Positions 27,099-36,206 of a stretch of DNA of 64,000 nucleotides are shown piece by piece. The stretch is from an uncultured Enterobacteriaceae bacterium (lineage in GTDB: Bacteria; Pseudomonadota; Gammaproteobacteria; Enterobacterales; Enterobacteriaceae), in contig CAKZHC010000011.1 of NCBI GenBank assembly GCA_936920625.1, forward strand, positions 186,001 to 250,000, in the 5' to 3' direction. The notes under the pieces were generated by a model. The model was not told the origin of the DNA and searched no databases. It saw only the letters and a list, made by a program, of their open reading frames with translations. Every line of letters starts with the position of its first letter. The stretch's first letter is position 1. Both the position numbers and the translations under genes were made by a program.

Positions 27099-27815
27099 CT
27101 ATGTCACAGCAGGCTGCCCGACAAAACCAGCGTTTAGGGTATATGTGACTGGTGTCACTGTAAGTTGCATTTCCCCGTCATTTCTAACGCCAGTAATTTT
27201 AATGCTCCTGAGATCGGGCACAACAATTTCACTTGGAAACACCGATGGTTTGTACGTCGTTGCCACAGCAACAACGAGCGCCCCTGCACGATGACCTGCT
27301 TCGATTCCGCCCGGTGCGTCCTCAATTACCAGACAACGGCGGATATCAACTCCCAGCTTTGCAGCTGCCTGCAGATACCCTTCAGGATCTGGCTTTCCCG
27401 TCCGAACCTTTTCGGCAGTTATCAATACACGGGGTTCAGGAAGTCCGCAGTAAGCCAGCCTTGTTGTTGCAATGTTCATGGTCGACGACGTCACAATTGC
27501 CCATCTGTCTTCCGGAATCGTGAGAATTAGCTCTTTCGCGCCAGGAATCGTCGTGACATGGCTCTCTGTAGCCTCCTGCGCAGTAAACAGATCTACAGCA
27601 GCTTTGATATCGGCATCATCACCCAGAATGCTGCGCGCGGTATCTTCCGGCCGGCGGCCATGCGACTGGTCGATGACTGACTGAGGTTCCAGTCCATAAT
27701 GCCGGGCCCGGCAGGACCAGATTCGTGCGCAAGCGCTGCTGGAATCAATCAGAGTGCGATCCATATCAAATAATATCGCATCAACCTCAATAGTGCTTTC
27801 ACCAGAATTATTCAT
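27099..27815 (-). CDS. HAD-superfamily sugar-phosphatase-like protein
   Basis: A 238-residue soluble protein of the GPP/DOG-like branch of the HAD superfamily (haloacid dehalogenase fold phosphatases). Motif I is FDMDRTLIDS (catalytic Asp 17 and 19; the usual Gly is replaced by Arg). Motif II is IVTSST, motif III the lysine in GKPDPEGYL, and motif IV VIEDAPGGIEAG. Relatives remove phosphate from glycerol-3-phosphate, 2-deoxyglucose-6-phosphate or other sugar phosphates; the substrate cannot be told. It is not part of the E. coli ygfZ-yqfA neighbourhood and so looks like an accessory insertion. Confidence 0.8.
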   Translation of the reverse strand: MNNSGESTIEVDAILFDMDRTLIDSSSACARIWSCRARHYGLEPQSVIDQSHGRRPEDTARSILGDDADIKAAVDLFTAQEATESHVTTIPGAKELILTIPEDRWAIVTSSTMNIATTRLAYCGLPEPRVLITAEKVRTGKPDPEGYLQAAAKLGVDIRRCLVIEDAPGGIEAGHRAGALVVAVATTYKPSVFPSEIVVPDLRSIKITGVRNDGEMQLTVTPVTYTLNAGFVGQPAVT

Positions 27816-28269
27816 CGATTTTCTCCTGTAAATTAAACCAGACTTTTACCTGCATAAAATCTGCTTCAGCTCAGACGATGATGAATGACTTCGTAACGAG
27901 CAGAGCTCTAATTACAGAACATAATCGTTTCCGTCGCATAAGATGCAAACGCACCTAGGTATACGGCACCAGACACGCCTTTTTTATTCCGCTTTTGACT
28001 AAGCATAAAATCAGTGGTTCCATCAACTGACCCCCGCGACACGATAAAAATAATGCTTCTTTTCTGCATCATCTCTTGTGCATTATGCGGACTTAAAAAT
28101 AAGCTAAGTACCAGCGTAAACACATCCGTATCACTTCAACGGGGTAATGACGCCGTTTATAAGATTCTCTGACTCAACACATCTCTGCGTATCGGTGGAA
28201 AAGTGAAAAAAACAGCAGAATGGTACGGCTACACCGTTACTGATTTTTGATTATTAGCAACATAACCTT
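27816..28269. other. Intergenic accessory stretch between HAD gene and yqfA
   Basis: Holds the promoter of the HAD gene and a probable transposase relic (27908-28135, listed separately). The remainder, up to the yqfA stop, shows no gene. Confidence 0.45.
27908..28135 (-). pseudogene. Possible IS6-family-like transposase fragment
   Basis: A minus-strand frame of about 75 codons contains IFIVSRGSVDGTTDFMLSQK and then RNKKGVSGAV. This resembles the D-x2-G-x-T-x-DF-x-LS-x-K/R-R stretch around the second catalytic Asp region of DDE transposases of the IS6/IS26 type. No other transposase part or terminal inverted repeat is visible, and the frame has only a GTG start inside it. A decayed mobile-element fragment is my best reading; chance resemblance cannot be excluded. 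Confidence 0.4.
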
Positions 28270-28923
28270 TTATTTCACATAAAGGTAAATCGAGAAGAAG
28301 TGACAGACACAGCCACCCAAAACAAAGCCGTGCCAGATAGCGTGATGGTAAGGGATCTTTTTACCAACATAAAAAATCACACCAAAAGAATAGATGATGC
28401 CCCCTGCTACCAGTAATCCCAAGCTCCAGGGTGACAGCGCTATCGCGAGCTGCCAGACAATGATTAGCGAAAGCCAGCCCATACTTAGATAGGTTATCAG
28501 CGAAAGTGCCGGAAAACGGTGAATACACGCTATTTTAAACACCACACCGGCCAGTGCTAATAACCAGATAATCACCATCAAAATATGGGCCAGCAGCGAA
28601 TTCAGGGCTATCGCCAGAAAAGGAGTATACGTGCCGGCAATCAACAGATAAATCGCACAATGGTCAACTTTCTTAAGCCATAGTTTGGCACGCGGGTGAG
28701 TAATAGCATGGTAGAGCGTTGAAGCGAGGAACAGTAGTATAATACTGCCGCCATAAACGCTATAACTAATAATTGCAGCCGCACCGGCTTTCATATCGGC
28801 TGCCTGAATTAGCATCAGTACCAAGCCGGCAATGCCCAGAATACATCCGATACCATGGCTAATGCTATTAGCAATCTCTTCAGCCAGCAAATAGCCTGGT
28901 GCCAAACCGGAACTATTAGTCAT
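28270..28923 (-). CDS. yqfA: Hemolysin III-family membrane protein YqfA
   Basis: An inner-membrane protein of the YqfA/HlyIII (PAQR-like) family with seven hydrophobic segments in 217 residues. The start ATG 28923 (MTNSSGLAPGYLLAEEIANS) follows GGAG at seven bases; a longer frame from 28935 lacks this. Family residues appear in order: SISHGIG, FLASTLYHA, KKVDHCAIYLLIAGTYTPF, and the terminal HAIWHGFVLGGCVCHF with its metal-binding histidines. Role uncertain despite the family name. Intact and monocistronic. Confidence 0.94.
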   Translation of the reverse strand: MTNSSGLAPGYLLAEEIANSISHGIGCILGIAGLVLMLIQAADMKAGAAAIISYSVYGGSIILLFLASTLYHAITHPRAKLWLKKVDHCAIYLLIAGTYTPFLAIALNSLLAHILMVIIWLLALAGVVFKIACIHRFPALSLITYLSMGWLSLIIVWQLAIALSPWSLGLLVAGGIIYSFGVIFYVGKKIPYHHAIWHGFVLGGCVCHFFSIYLYVK

Positions 28924-29541
28924 AATCAGCTCCATGTAACATCTGAAATTCCCCCAGATTCATCTGGCACCCGTCAACTGACTTAACGTGTGCACAGCTT
29001 AGCGCAATAGCCATTTTATATGCATTTGCAGGCCACGAAATAGGCTTATAGCTGTAACACAGTTTGCAGAACTTAGCAGTCGGCTATTTCCCGAATGCTG
29101 ATACTTTATTCATTCCTGCCCGGTTATTCAGAAAGAGGTACCATGGCCACCGGAGTATTATTGTCACTGCTGGCCACGGTTCATGCAAAATTACACTTCT
29201 GGCGCTCCTGCAACAACGAGGTTTTCCATGCCCATCTGAAGCTGGCAGTGCGATTGTTCAGGATAAAATTACTGGAGAAAAACGCGGCCATGAGGAGATA
29301 GCATGGCCTTTGCTGAACTTATGTTGTGCCAGGATTTGTGCTCATATCATGGCGGCTAAACGGTTGTAAGACGTATTTTTCAACAGCGGGCTGCCAGATG
29401 TTACGGGTTATCTGAACCTGTATAAGTTATCAATACCTCAGCATTTGAAAAAGGTTATAGCGATATTTCGCTATTGTGATCAGGTATTCATTGCCCCGCC
29501 CTTCATCCTCAATCCCGGCTGCTACTGCCCGTCATCACATG
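28924..29541. other. Intergenic stretch between yqfA and gcvP
   Basis: About 620 bases: the yqfA promoter region, an ATPase relic (29140-29370, listed separately) and about 170 bases after it before the gcvP stop with no gene. Confidence 0.45.
29140..29370 (+). pseudogene. Remnant of an AAA_28-type ATPase gene
   Basis: Three frames together give a recognisable N-terminal half. ATGGCCACCGG starts MATGV (29142). The next frame reads RSIIVTAGHGSCKITLLALL and continues QQRGFPCPSEAGSAIVQDKI, a decayed Walker A (GGPGSGKST expected). A third frame reads AFAELMLCQDLCSYH near 29305-29350. This is the pattern of NadR/Ttd14-like AAA_28 predicted ATPases. At least two frameshifts and loss of the P-loop glycine and serine show it is dead. 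The C-terminal half is missing. Confidence 0.6.
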
Positions 29542-32424
29542 TCAGTCCTGAAGATAATCGTTTACCGGCACACAGGCGCAGAACAGGTTGCGGTCGCCAT
29601 ATAGATCGTCAAGACGTTTGACCGCAGGCCAGTATTTGTTTTCATAGCCCATTGGGAATACCGCCAGTTCACGACTGTAGGGGTGTGTCCATTCGCCTGC
29701 TATCTCCCGTTCGGTATGAGGCGCGTTTATCAGTGGATTATCTTCAGCCGGCCACTCACCCGCTTTGATACGATCAATTTCTGAACGGATAGCCAGCATA
29801 GCGCTGATGAAACGGTCCAGTTCAGTTTTACTTTCAGATTCAGTCGGTTCTATCATCAACGTGCCCGCTACCGGAAAGGACATCGTGGGCGCGTGAAAAC
29901 CATAATCGATGAGCCGTTTTGCAATATCCATTTCACTAATTCCTGTGTGTGCTTTAATCGGACGAATGTCGAGAATACACTCATGAGCGACCCGCCCATT
30001 ATGGCCGGTGTAGAGTACCGGAAAAGCGGGCGCAAGCCGGGTTGCAATGTAGTTGGCATTTAGCATCGCTATCTGGCTTGATTTTTTAAGCCCCTCTGTT
30101 CCCATCATGCGAATATACATCCAGCTTATTGGCAGAATAGAAGCGCTGCCGAACGGAGCAGCAGAAACAGCACCATTTTTGGCGATCATGCCGTTTATCT
30201 TCACCACACTGTGGCCGGGCACAAAAGGAGCCAGATGGGCTTTGACGCCGATTGGACCCATTCCTGGGCCACCACCGCCATGAGGGATGCAAAAGGTTTT
30301 GTGCAGGTTAAGGTGAGAAACATCAGCTCCAATGTAGCCGGGTGTGGTTATTCCAAGCTGGGCATTCATATTAGCCCCGTCAAGGTAAACCTGGCCGCCA
30401 TACTGATGAACAATCTGGCAGACCTCGCGGATGCTCTCTTCATAAACACCGTGCGTGGAGGGATAAGTCACCATGATGCAGGCGAGTGTGTCGTCTGCCT
30501 GCGCCGCTTTACGTTGTAGGTCTTCCAGATCGATACTGCCCTGTTTATCGCAGGCCACCACCACCACACGCATCCCCGCCATCTGAGCAGAGGCCGGATT
30601 TGTTCCATGCGCTGAAGCGGGTATCAGGCAGATATGTCGCTTATCCTGGCCACAGCTTTGATGATAGCGGCGTATCGCCAGCAAGCCGGCATATTCCCCC
30701 TGAGCGCCAGAGTTTGGTTGCATGCAAAGTGCATCATAACCCGTTAATTGTAACAACCACGCTGAAAGCTGGCTTATCATCTGCAAATAGCCAGCCGCCT
30801 GATCGGGCGGACAAAAAGGGTGCAGGCTGGCAAATTCAGGCCAGGTAATAGGCATCATCTCAGCCACAGCATTCAGCTTCATCGTGCACGATCCCAGAGG
30901 GATCATTGCCTGATTTAGTGCCAGATCTTTTTTCTCAAGCCGGTGCATATACCGCATCATCTCGGTTTCGCTGTGGTAAGCATTGAAAACCTCATGCGTT
31001 AGCAGTGGCTCCTGTCGCAGCAGTGCATCGGGAATGGCAGATGAGTGGTTCATCAGTTCACTATCGAGTACGTCAATATCCAGCCGGTGATGATCACCCA
31101 CTAAAATAGCAAACAGCATGGCAATGTCATCACGGGTAGTCGTTTCATCGAGCGTGATGCCAATAGCGTGATCAATGTCACTACGCAAATTGGCACCAAA
31201 ACTGACTGCACGCTCGAGAACATCAGCTTTGTTGTCAACTTCTACTGTCAGGGTATCAAACCAGTGATGATGACGGATAGTAAGGCCAGACTTTTTCAGC
31301 CCCGCAGCCAGAATAGTGGTCAGACGGTGTATTCGGCTTGCAATACGCACCAACCCCTGCGGACCATGCCAGACAGCATACATTCCCGCTATATTTGCCA
31401 GCAGCACCTGAGAGGTGCAGATGTTGGAATTTGCTTTCTCGCGGCGGATATGCTGTTCGCGAGTCTGCATTGCCATACGCAGGGCAATTTTGCCGGAAGC
31501 ATCACGCGATACACCAATAATGCGCCCTGGCAGCGCGCGTTTGTATTCATCACGAGTGGCGAAGAACGCCGCATGCGGACCGCCATAGCCCATTGGCACG
31601 CCAAAGCGCTGAGCAGACCCAAAAACAATATCTGCTCCCTGCCTGCCAGGAGCTTCAAGCAGGACTAATGCCATAAAGTCTGCCGCCATACAAACTACCA
31701 GCTGACGGGCTTTCATCCTGGTTATCAGCTGACGATAATCATGCAGCTCGCCCGTTGTACCAATCTGCTGTAACAACACGCCAAACAAGCTCTCATGATT
31801 GTCCACCTCTTCAGGCTTACCAATAATCAACTCAAAACCAAAGGTTTCAGCTCGGGTACGCACAACATCCAGCGTTTGCGGATGCACATCATCAGCAATA
31901 AAGAAACTATTTTTTGCCGGAGCCTGCTTACTAATGCGCCTTGCCATTGACATCGCTTCTGCCGCTGCGGTCGCTTCGTCAAGCAGCGACGCCGAGGCCA
32001 GGTCCAGTCCCGTCAGGTCAAGCGTGACCTGCTGAAAATTGAGTAATGCTTCCAGCCGCCCCTGAGAGACTTCTGGCTGATACGGGGTATAGGCCGTGTA
32101 CCAGCCGGGATTTTCCAGAATATTGCGCTGGATGACTGGCGGAGTCAGTACCGGGGTGTATCCCATACCGATAAAAGATTTAATAAGTTGATTCTTACTG
32201 GCCATAGCTCCAAGTTCCGCCAGCGCCTGATGCTCAGTTGCTGCATCAATGTTGTAATTTTGTTCTGGCAGCTGAATATCCGCAGGTACAATAGATGCAG
32301 TCAATTCATCTAGGGTGTTGCAGCAGATTGTTTCCAGCATTTCCTGCTGCTGTCTGGTACAAGGGCCAATATGACGCTGAGTAAATGCAGCCTTATCTTC
32401 AAGCTGGCGGAGGGTCTGAGTCAT
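29542..32424 (-). CDS. gcvP: Glycine decarboxylase, P protein
   Basis: PLP enzyme of the glycine cleavage system: decarboxylates glycine and passes the aminomethyl group to lipoyl-GcvH. The 960 residues match the family (E. coli 957). The PLP lysine lies in LNLHKTFCIPHGGGGPGMGP (about residue 708), with IPLGSCTMKLN and the serine/threonine-rich SAHGTNPASA upstream. The N-terminal half shows FIGMGY and NPGWYTAYTPYQPEVSQGR. Third gene of gcvT-gcvH-gcvP, 78 bases after gcvH. Intact. Confidence 0.98.
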   Translation of the reverse strand: MTQTLRQLEDKAAFTQRHIGPCTRQQQEMLETICCNTLDELTASIVPADIQLPEQNYNIDAATEHQALAELGAMASKNQLIKSFIGMGYTPVLTPPVIQRNILENPGWYTAYTPYQPEVSQGRLEALLNFQQVTLDLTGLDLASASLLDEATAAAEAMSMARRISKQAPAKNSFFIADDVHPQTLDVVRTRAETFGFELIIGKPEEVDNHESLFGVLLQQIGTTGELHDYRQLITRMKARQLVVCMAADFMALVLLEAPGRQGADIVFGSAQRFGVPMGYGGPHAAFFATRDEYKRALPGRIIGVSRDASGKIALRMAMQTREQHIRREKANSNICTSQVLLANIAGMYAVWHGPQGLVRIASRIHRLTTILAAGLKKSGLTIRHHHWFDTLTVEVDNKADVLERAVSFGANLRSDIDHAIGITLDETTTRDDIAMLFAILVGDHHRLDIDVLDSELMNHSSAIPDALLRQEPLLTHEVFNAYHSETEMMRYMHRLEKKDLALNQAMIPLGSCTMKLNAVAEMMPITWPEFASLHPFCPPDQAAGYLQMISQLSAWLLQLTGYDALCMQPNSGAQGEYAGLLAIRRYHQSCGQDKRHICLIPASAHGTNPASAQMAGMRVVVVACDKQGSIDLEDLQRKAAQADDTLACIMVTYPSTHGVYEESIREVCQIVHQYGGQVYLDGANMNAQLGITTPGYIGADVSHLNLHKTFCIPHGGGGPGMGPIGVKAHLAPFVPGHSVVKINGMIAKNGAVSAAPFGSASILPISWMYIRMMGTEGLKKSSQIAMLNANYIATRLAPAFPVLYTGHNGRVAHECILDIRPIKAHTGISEMDIAKRLIDYGFHAPTMSFPVAGTLMIEPTESESKTELDRFISAMLAIRSEIDRIKAGEWPAEDNPLINAPHTEREIAGEWTHPYSRELAVFPMGYENKYWPAVKRLDDLYGDRNLFCACVPVNDYLQD

Positions 32425-32502
32425 TAGTACTAAATCCTGATGTTGCTTACGTCGGTAGAAAGTATTTGGCAGCCAGCCAATTTAACGCCGCCGGTACTGG
32501 AA

Positions 32503-32889
32503 TTAATCGTCGATGAGTTTCTTATAGTCACTGGCACCCATCAGCGAATTCCACTGCGTCTCATCACTGGCTCTGACTTTAAATAACCAGCCCTCCGAAT
32601 ACGGGTCGCTATTGATAAGTTCGGGTTTGTCTGCCAGCGTGCTGTTGACATCAACAATTTCACCACTGATGGGAATATAGATATCAGAAGCTGCTTTAAC
32701 CGACTCCGCTACAGCGCACTCATCACCCGCGCTGAAGGTAGTACCCTCTTCTGGCAATTCAACGAAAACCATGTCGCCCAGTGTCCCCTGAGCGTAGTCC
32801 GTTATACCGACGGTATAAATACCACCCTCTTCTCTGCGCACCCACTCATGAGTTTCACAATATTTCAGTTCATCTGGCAGACTGCTCAT
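32503..32889 (-). CDS. gcvH: Glycine cleavage system H protein
   Basis: Lipoyl carrier of the glycine cleavage system. 128 residues from ATG 32889 (MSSLPDELKYCETHEWV); an in-frame ATG two codons upstream is possible. The lipoylated lysine sits in VAESVKAASDIY (about residue 64). The surrounding LGDMVFVELPEEG and the C-terminal GWLFKVRASDE are conserved. Lies between gcvT (123 bases) and gcvP. Confidence 0.97.
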   Translation of the reverse strand: MSSLPDELKYCETHEWVRREEGGIYTVGITDYAQGTLGDMVFVELPEEGTTFSAGDECAVAESVKAASDIYIPISGEIVDVNSTLADKPELINSDPYSEGWLFKVRASDETQWNSLMGASDYKKLIDD

Positions 32890-33012
32890 TGCCATGCTCT
32901 CCTGTAGATAGAATATGTTGACTGTGCCCGCAGATTGCAGGCAGTACCAGAACGGTAACTTACTGCGCCATGTCCTTTCCGGACAAAACTGGAAAGATAA
33001 TGGCCAGGCGTT

Positions 33013-34107
33013 TTACACCAGTGCCTTTCCATTGCGAACAAAAACCGGTTTAGTGACTTTCACGGTAGTACGATGATTACGTATTTGGGCCCACGCCTGG
33101 CTGCCTGCACCCTTCGGGGCACGCGCCAGAGCGATACTGCAGTTCAGTGTAGGCGACCAAGATCCGCTGGTGATCCTGCCCTCACAGGTATTACCCTGAT
33201 CGTCGGTAAAGTAGACTTCCTGACCACTGCGTAAAATCCCTCTTTCATACATCACAAGGCCAACAAGCTGCTCCGTGCCCTCCTGACGTAATATCTCCAG
33301 AGCGTCACGCCCAATAAAACGACGGCCCTGCGATTGCCAGCTAACACTCCAGCCCATGTTAGCAGCCAGTGGAGAGACGTTCTCATCCATCTCCTGGCCA
33401 TAAAGATTCATTCCTGCTTCCAGGCGTAATGTGTCGCGGGCGCCTAAGCCCACAGGCCGGACACCGGCGTCAAGAAGCCGCTGCCAGAATTCCGCCGCCT
33501 GCTCACAAGGGAGAGCAATTTCATAGCCAGTTTCACCGGTATATCCTGTAGTGGCGATAAAAAGATTATCCGCCTGAACGCTGCAAAACGGCTTCATTCC
33601 GGCAATAGCGGCGCACTGACTGGAGTTTAACAAAGACTGTGCTTTTTGCCGGGCGTTAGGGCCCTGGACAGCAATCAGAGCTAAATCATCACGTTCAATG
33701 ATTTCGATGCCCCATGTGTCTGAAACTGAGTGGATCCATAACAGATCTTTCTCACGTGTAGCGGAGTTAACTATTAGCCTGAAAGCATGCTCCGCTATAA
33801 AATAAACAATTAAATCGTCAATGACCCCTGCCGAATCATTGAGCATAGCGGTATAGAGCGCTTTTCCCGGCTGGGCCAGCCTGGCAATATCATTTGCCAG
33901 TAAAATACGCAAAAATTCACCAACTCGTGCGCCATGGAGATCAATTATGGTCATATGGGAGACATCGAACATGCCCGCATCATTGCGCACTGAGTGGTGC
34001 TCATCAAGCTGAGATCCATAGTGCAGTGGCATCATCCAGCCATGAAAATCAACCATGCGGGCAGCACATATCTGATGTTGTTCAAACAAAGAGGTCTGTC
34101 GACTCAT
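33013..34107 (-). CDS. gcvT: Aminomethyltransferase, glycine cleavage T protein
   Basis: Transfers the aminomethyl carbon from GcvH to tetrahydrofolate, releasing ammonia. 364 residues from ATG 34107 (MSRQTSLFEQHQICAARMVD); a TTG five codons upstream extends the frame but is unlikely. The folate-site aspartate is in MFDVSHMTI region, and GYTGETGYEI and GARDTLRLEAGM are conserved. First gene of gcvTHP. GcvA/Lrp control is known in relatives, but I cannot point to the operators. Confidence 0.97.
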   Translation of the reverse strand: MSRQTSLFEQHQICAARMVDFHGWMMPLHYGSQLDEHHSVRNDAGMFDVSHMTIIDLHGARVGEFLRILLANDIARLAQPGKALYTAMLNDSAGVIDDLIVYFIAEHAFRLIVNSATREKDLLWIHSVSDTWGIEIIERDDLALIAVQGPNARQKAQSLLNSSQCAAIAGMKPFCSVQADNLFIATTGYTGETGYEIALPCEQAAEFWQRLLDAGVRPVGLGARDTLRLEAGMNLYGQEMDENVSPLAANMGWSVSWQSQGRRFIGRDALEILRQEGTEQLVGLVMYERGILRSGQEVYFTDDQGNTCEGRITSGSWSPTLNCSIALARAPKGAGSQAWAQIRNHRTTVKVTKPVFVRNGKALV

Positions 34108-35000
34108 GTTATTTTTAACCAATTTTCTGCTTTTTTAAGAAGGATTTTCGAAATAAAAAATTGTTATATGGCTGATGAAGGTATCATCGTTTATGCCAGT
34201 TAACCATAAATAAAACACGGGTAACATTGCACTAAATACTCACCTCCGAATAACATCAGATTGATACTTTAGAAAAGATGTATTATCGATTGTCAGTTGC
34301 TGTTTTTGCGGGAAGTGAAAAAGCAAGATTATCTTCGAAAAAGAGCAATTACTGACAGTAAAATAACGCCGGATAAGGAGATATTACATTATGAAAAATA
34401 ATTGTTTTTAAATATTAGGATTAGAATATTTTATCTTTTTAGTACACCCTAGTAGCAGGGCAAAGACCTGTTATGCAGCGCATCCTCAGGCGAACATAAG
34501 GAGATAATAAATCCCGGCAGATATACATTGCATGGCGCAGCACTGAAACGGCTATTTATGGCGAAAAACCCTGCCAGCATTATCTTTTGCAGCCACACTC
34601 ATCATCTCTATGCCGTTACCTGTTGTATCTGCCAGACTGCCGGGACCGTAACCAGATAAAAGTAAACATATCTTCTCATTTTTTAGAACTTTCAGAAAGT
34701 AATGGTAAACAAATGTGTTATACCCTGTCGCGGTTATGGGCAATCGTCTGGTCGAACTGCTTTCCACGCTCAGGCCAGAGGCGCCCGCTCCGCAGTATCC
34801 CTCTGGCGAATTGCTTAGAAAAGGGACTAACCAACCCGAACAAGTTGATGTGTGGTTCAACAGGCTGAATGAGCTGGCCACGAAGCGGGTAAGGATTGAG
34901 AAGTCATGCATCTTTCACAGCGCAGAGTACAGCTCACCGCCAAATGAAGAACAAAAAATATAACAAAAAGCGTTCAGAATGATATAAACGGAATTAGGGA
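34108..35000. other. Long gene-poor region upstream of gcvT
   Basis: About 890 bases. It holds the gcv promoter region, a strong ribosome site followed by a six-codon frame (34375-34408), a signal-peptide-like fragment in a frame without usable start (KTLPALSFAATLIISMPLP, about 34565-34625), and an unassigned 82-codon plus frame 34715-34963 (contains LLSTLRPEAPAPQYPSGELL and PEQVDVWFNRLNELAT). The last two look like pieces of decayed genes but match no family I recognise. Confidence 0.4.
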
Positions 35001-36197
35001 TTAACGTAACCATTCTGGCAATCCTCTCAGCCCACTTGCCTGTGCCAGCAGCTGAGATTTAACACCCGGTACTTTGTCAGCCATCGTCAGCCCGATATCC
35101 CGCACCAGCTTCTTAAGCGGATTATCACCGGCAAACAGCTGCCGGAATCCCTGCATTCCCGCTAACATCACGGCAGCACTCTGTTTGCGGTTGCGTTCGT
35201 AACGCCGTAACCAGAGATGTTCACCGATGTCTTTACCTCCCCGTTGCAGACGAATAATCTCCCCTGCTAGTTCTGCTGCATCCATAAAACCCAGATTCAC
35301 CCCTTGCCCCGCCAGCGGATGAATAGTGTGTGCGGCGTCGCCTACCAGTACCAGCCGGTGAGCGGCAAAATTGCGCGCAAATCTTGCCATCAGCGGGAAA
35401 GTCTGCCGCTCGCTCTCCAGTTCACACAGCCCCAGACGCATATCAAAAGTTACCGCAAGCTGCTGGCAGAATAGCGCAGAATTCATGGCGCGATAACGAT
35501 TAGCTTCCTGGGGCGGAAGTGACCATACAATCGAGCAGAGATGAGGATCACGTAGTGGCAGGAAAGCCAGAATACCGTCACTGTGAAATACCTGGCGGGC
35601 GATGTTATCGTGTGCCTGCTGAGTGCGGATTGTCGCTATAAGTGCGTGCTGGTCATAATCCCAAAACGTCAGTGGAATGCCGGCCTGTTCGCGCAATTGG
35701 GAGTGTGCCCCATCCGCTGCAATCATCAGCCGCGCTGTCATCATGCTGCCTTCGTTTAGTGTGACGAACGCTTCATTATCTCCAAACGCAGACTGCTGCA
35801 ACGATGCACCAGTAATCAGACTGATTTCATTTATCTGAGTGGCCCGCTCCCATAGCGCATAACGAATGACCTGATTCTCTACGATGCTGCTCAGATGCAT
35901 GATACCCTGGTGGCAGTCTTTGAAGGTGATCTGCGCGAAACTGTCACGCTCCCAGACCTGCATACTACGGCAGCTGGCGGCGCGCTGCCGAATATATTCC
36001 AGGACACCGAGACGCTCAAACAAACGTTCACTGGCCGCATTAATAGCACTGACACGAAGGTGTAGCTGAGGGTCGTCCTCGCGGGGAGCACCTCCCTGCT
36101 CAAGCACAGCAACGCGCAGCCCGCCCTGCCCCAGGCAACAGGCTGCTGCCAGGCCAACCATACCACCTCCGGCAATGATGGCATCATAAGAGTGCAT
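35001..36197 (-). CDS. ubiI: 2-octaprenylphenol hydroxylase UbiI (VisC)
   Basis: FAD monooxygenase for C5 hydroxylation in ubiquinone synthesis, membrane-associated. 398 residues. The dinucleotide-binding loop IIAGGGMVGLAAACCLGQGG is at the N-terminus, the DG motif IAADGAHSQLRE in the middle, and the FAD motif LVGDAAHTIHPLAGQGVNLG near residue 300. Last gene of the ygfB-pepP-ubiH-ubiI operon, starting 9 bases after ubiH. Intact. Confidence 0.97.
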   Translation of the reverse strand: MHSYDAIIAGGGMVGLAAACCLGQGGLRVAVLEQGGAPREDDPQLHLRVSAINAASERLFERLGVLEYIRQRAASCRSMQVWERDSFAQITFKDCHQGIMHLSSIVENQVIRYALWERATQINEISLITGASLQQSAFGDNEAFVTLNEGSMMTARLMIAADGAHSQLREQAGIPLTFWDYDQHALIATIRTQQAHDNIARQVFHSDGILAFLPLRDPHLCSIVWSLPPQEANRYRAMNSALFCQQLAVTFDMRLGLCELESERQTFPLMARFARNFAAHRLVLVGDAAHTIHPLAGQGVNLGFMDAAELAGEIIRLQRGGKDIGEHLWLRRYERNRKQSAAVMLAGMQGFRQLFAGDNPLKKLVRDIGLTMADKVPGVKSQLLAQASGLRGLPEWLR

Positions 36198-36206
36198 CGT
36201 GGCTCC

